A DNA stretch of 16,329 nt from Desulfocapsa sp. (GTDB taxonomy: Bacteria > Desulfobacterota > Desulfobulbia > Desulfobulbales > Desulfocapsaceae), in assembly GCA_029934815.1 (NCBI GenBank), contig JAOZLM010000019.1:1-16329 (forward strand), given 5' to 3'. Below, one piece after another: positions 14,081 through 16,329 of this stretch; position 1 is the stretch's first letter; each line of letters begins with the position of its first letter. The position numbers and the translations under genes were made by a program. Below the pieces are notes generated by a model, which was not told where the DNA came from, made no database searches, and worked only from the letters and a program-made list of their open reading frames with translations.

Positions 14081-14132
14081 AAACAGACTATTTACACTGC
14101 CAGTGGGCAGTATATTTATTTGGAGGTTTATC

Positions 14133-14321
14133 ATGGCTGTACCCAAAAGAAGACATTCCCGTTCCCGTACCCGTAAAAGAAGATCACATGACGCTTTGAG
14201 CGCACCAGGAATTAATGTATGCAGCGAATGCGGAGAACCTAAAATGCCACATCGCATTTGCCCAAGTTGCGGTATGTATAAGGGACGTTCCGTATACAGT
14301 CTGGACGCTGAGATAGAGTAG
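14133..14321 (+). CDS. rpmF: 50S ribosomal protein L32
   Basis: Large-subunit ribosomal protein L32, 62 residues. The N-terminus MAVPKRRHSRSRTRKRRSHD is the typical basic L32 start. Four cysteines (30, 33, 43, 46) in two CXXC pairs (CSEC, CPSC) form the zinc ribbon found in C+ type L32. Start is ATG 14133 because GGAGG at 14122-14126 is correctly spaced and the family begins MAVP; the open frame upstream is not part of the protein. It lies between DUF177 and plsX, the standard order in many bacteria, coupling ribosome synthesis to lipid synthesis. Confidence 0.97.
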   Translation: MAVPKRRHSRSRTRKRRSHDALSAPGINVCSECGEPKMPHRICPSCGMYKGRSVYSLDAEIE

Positions 14322-14331
14322 GCATTTACCA

Positions 14332-15351
14332 GTGCGAATTGCCTTGGATGCCATGGGGGGAGATCATGGCCCTGAAGAGCTGATAACCGGGGCTATACTC
14401 GCCCTGGAAGAGACAGACCTTGAGCTGACCCTGGTTGGGGATGAATCCGCAATCGGGGCTTGTCTTGAGACGCTTAACCCTGCTGGTTCTGTTTCGAAAC
14501 GAATGCAGGTACTTCATACGACTGAAGTGGTTGAGATGGGGGAGTCCCCCGTTGACGCCATTCGAAAGAAAAAGAATTCTTCAGTTATGCTTGCCTTTGA
14601 TCTTGCCAAAAAAGGTGAGGCTGCTGCTGCTGTCAGTGCCGGAAATTCCGGCGCGACACTTGCAGCCGGTATCCGAAAACTCGGACGCATCAAAAATATA
14701 TCCCGTCCCGGGATTGCCAATGCTTTTCCTACCTTAAAAAAGCCTGTTATTATGATGGATGTTGGGGCTAATGTAGATTGCAGGCCACAGCATCTTTTTC
14801 AATTCGCCGTAATGGCTTCCGCTTTTGCCGGTGTTTATAATATTAAGTCCCCACGTGTCGGTATTCTTTCCATAGGTGAAGAAGCTGGCAAAGGAAATCA
14901 GCTTGTAAAAGAGACATGGGATTTGCTGTCTGAAAGTTCTCTGAATTTTATCGGCAATGTTGAAGGGCGTGATATTTATATGGGTGATGTGGATGTTATT
15001 GTTTGCGACGGGTTTGTAGGAAATATAAGTCTTAAAGTCAGTGAAGGGCTAGTGGAAGCTGCCACCCAGATGTTCCGTGAAGGAATAATGAGCTCTACCA
15101 TTGCCAAGCTTGGCTATCTGCTGGCACGTCCTGTATTTAAAAAGATCAAAAAACGTGTTGATTATGCCGAATACGGTGGTGCTCCTCTGCTGGGTCTTAA
15201 CGGCACTGGTATTATTTGTCATGGCAAATCCAATTCGGTTGCCATCAAAAACGCTATTCTCGTGGCACAACAGGTTGTGGAAATCGAAGTGAATAACAAA
15301 ATCATTGCAAGTCTTGCTGAAAATACAGCGGCATCTCAGGTGGTTTCCTGA
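14332..15351 (+). CDS. plsX: Phosphate acyltransferase PlsX
   Basis: Peripheral membrane enzyme that turns acyl-ACP and phosphate into acyl-phosphate, the donor used by PlsY to start phosphatidic acid synthesis. It has 339 residues, normal for the family. Hallmarks are RIALDAMGGDHGPEE (2-16), the EVVEMGESPVDAIRKKKNSS region (about 64-83), AAVSAGNSGATLA (about 100-112), PVIMMDVGANVDCRP, SIGEEAGKGNQLVKE, FIGNVEGRDI and DVIVCDGFVGNI. Start is GTG 14332, 10 bases after the rpmF stop; a later ATG would cut off the conserved first motif. The stop overlaps the fabH ATG by one base (TGATG). Confidence 0.97.
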   Translation: MRIALDAMGGDHGPEELITGAILALEETDLELTLVGDESAIGACLETLNPAGSVSKRMQVLHTTEVVEMGESPVDAIRKKKNSSVMLAFDLAKKGEAAAAVSAGNSGATLAAGIRKLGRIKNISRPGIANAFPTLKKPVIMMDVGANVDCRPQHLFQFAVMASAFAGVYNIKSPRVGILSIGEEAGKGNQLVKETWDLLSESSLNFIGNVEGRDIYMGDVDVIVCDGFVGNISLKVSEGLVEAATQMFREGIMSSTIAKLGYLLARPVFKKIKKRVDYAEYGGAPLLGLNGTGIICHGKSNSVAIKNAILVAQQVVEIEVNNKIIASLAENTAASQVVS

Positions 15352-16325
15352 TGGGTGCTGTGATTATTGGGACAGGATCTTGTCTCCCTAAAAGGGTGCT
15401 CACCAATCATGATCTTGAGAAGATTGTTGAGACCAATGACGAATGGATCAAAAGCCGGACAGGTATTTCAACCAGAAGAATCAGCGGTGAAGGTGAAGAA
15501 ACGTATCACCTTGCAAGCTCTGCTGCACGCAAAGCAATGGAAATGGCAGAGGTCACTGCAGATGCAATAGATCTTATCATTGTGGCGACAATGACTCCAC
15601 ATATGGTTATGCCATCTACTGCCTGCTTTGTACAAAATGAGATAGGTGCTAATAACGCTTTTGCCTGGGATCTTAATGCCGCCTGTTCAGGGTTCTTGTA
15701 CAGTATTGATACTGCCGCAAAACATGTTCTTGTAGATCGTGATAAAACTGTGCTCGTTATTGGAGCAGAGACTCTTTCCAGCAGAACAAACTGGAAAGAC
15801 CGAAATACCTGTATACTCTTTGGTGATGGTGCCGGAGCTGCTGTCTTACGTTATCAGGATAATGATCGAGGTCTTATTGGATCAAAACTCTATTCTGATG
15901 GTTCTCTCTGGAAACTTCTTTATCTGCATAGCTCTCCATCCTGTAATCCTGAAATTGAACAGGTTGATAATCCCGGTCCTCACATGCTTATGGCTGGGCA
16001 GGAAGTTTTCAAGCATGCAGTGAAGGCCATGGAAAAAGCTGTTAATGAACTCCTTGAAAAAGAAAATGTTAGCATTGATGACATTTCTCTTATGATTCCT
16101 CACCAGGCAAATATTCGGATCTTAAAAAAACTGATGTCAAGACTTGGTATTAATCAGGAAAAAGTGTTCATAAATGTTCATAAATATGGTAATACGTCCG
16201 CGGCTTCCATCCCTATTGCACTAGACGAAGCAAACAGAGAAGGGAAGCTGAAAGCTGGCGATTTACTTTTGTTCTGTTCCTTTGGTGGCGGTTTTACCTG
16301 GGGAGCTGCTTTGTTGAAATGGTAA
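15351..16325 (+). CDS. fabH: 3-oxoacyl-[ACP] synthase III (KAS III)
   Basis: Initiation enzyme of type II fatty acid synthesis, condensing an acyl-CoA primer (often acetyl-CoA) with malonyl-ACP. It has 324 residues. The catalytic triad is visible: Cys112 in LNAACSGFLYS, His251 in IPHQANIRI and Asn281 in KYGNTSAASIP. Other family features are the N-terminal IIGTGSCLPKRVLTN, ETNDEWIKSRTGI, LFGDGAGAAVL and the C-terminal FGGGFTWGAALL. Start is ATG 15351, overlapping the plsX stop, so translation is probably coupled. The gene is complete, ending four bases before the window edge. fabD, fabG and acpP may follow outside. Confidence 0.97.
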   Translation: MGAVIIGTGSCLPKRVLTNHDLEKIVETNDEWIKSRTGISTRRISGEGEETYHLASSAARKAMEMAEVTADAIDLIIVATMTPHMVMPSTACFVQNEIGANNAFAWDLNAACSGFLYSIDTAAKHVLVDRDKTVLVIGAETLSSRTNWKDRNTCILFGDGAGAAVLRYQDNDRGLIGSKLYSDGSLWKLLYLHSSPSCNPEIEQVDNPGPHMLMAGQEVFKHAVKAMEKAVNELLEKENVSIDDISLMIPHQANIRILKKLMSRLGINQEKVFINVHKYGNTSAASIPIALDEANREGKLKAGDLLLFCSFGGGFTWGAALLKW

Positions 16326-16329
16326 AATA

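Noticed and set aside
14103..14132. Earlier ATG extending L32 by ten residues
   Set aside because: It places the strong GGAGG Shine-Dalgarno inside the coding region, and L32 proteins start MAVPKR.
1..16329. CRISPR arrays, tRNA or rRNA genes, insertion sequences, phage or toxin-antitoxin genes
   Set aside because: Looked for on both strands; no regularly spaced repeats, cloverleaf structures, transposase, integrase or toxin-like products were recognised.

Overview
The window looks like chromosomal DNA from a Gram-negative, anaerobic sulfur-cycle bacterium, most likely Desulfobacterota and plausibly Desulfobulbales. This is inferred from a periplasmic octaheme cytochrome of the tetrathionate reductase family, a SulP-type anion permease, a full Mla outer-membrane lipid-transport set, and moderate-to-low GC content. 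Genus cannot be fixed from this window. All genes appear intact except the first, which is cut by the window edge. No tRNA, rRNA, CRISPR array, insertion sequence or phage gene was seen.

Layout. (1) 1-752, minus: N-terminal part of a SulP permease. (2) 1123-2547, minus: single-gene octaheme cytochrome with its own intrinsic terminator (1056-1089). (3) 2548-2860: divergent intergenic region with several perfect inverted repeats and a possible 8-codon leader ORF. (4) 2861-5236, plus: large U32 family protein of the RlhA/YdcP RNA-hydroxylation type, converging with (5) an RNase D-HPP pair on the minus strand (6887 to 5249). (6) 7030-9106, plus: two ABC permeases of the YejB/YejE type without a nearby binding protein or ATPase. 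(7) 9107-9310: a short spacer with a possible 31-codon minus-strand ORF whose ribosome-binding site lies in an inverted repeat. (8) 9311-13448, plus: mlaE-mlaF-mlaD-mlaA-mlaC plus a small cyclic-nucleotide-binding-fold protein, interrupted between mlaA and mlaC by a pair of inverted REP-like palindromes (12254-12352). (9) 13574-16325, plus: the classic yceD (DUF177)-rpmF-plsX-fabH cluster.

How the genes work together. The Mla genes together cover every core role of phospholipid trafficking between inner and outer membranes: permease, ATPase, MCE ring, periplasmic carrier and outer-membrane lipoprotein. The adjoining plsX-fabH cluster makes the acyl-phosphate and initiates acyl chains for those phospholipids, so about 7 kb of the window is envelope-lipid biology. 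The cytochrome and SulP permease fit sulfur-anion respiration and uptake. Most of the window is ordinary core genome. The more unusual parts are the REP pair inside the mla cluster, the extra cNMP-fold gene, the acidic linker in MlaA, the orphan yejBE pair, and several structured leaders and spacers.
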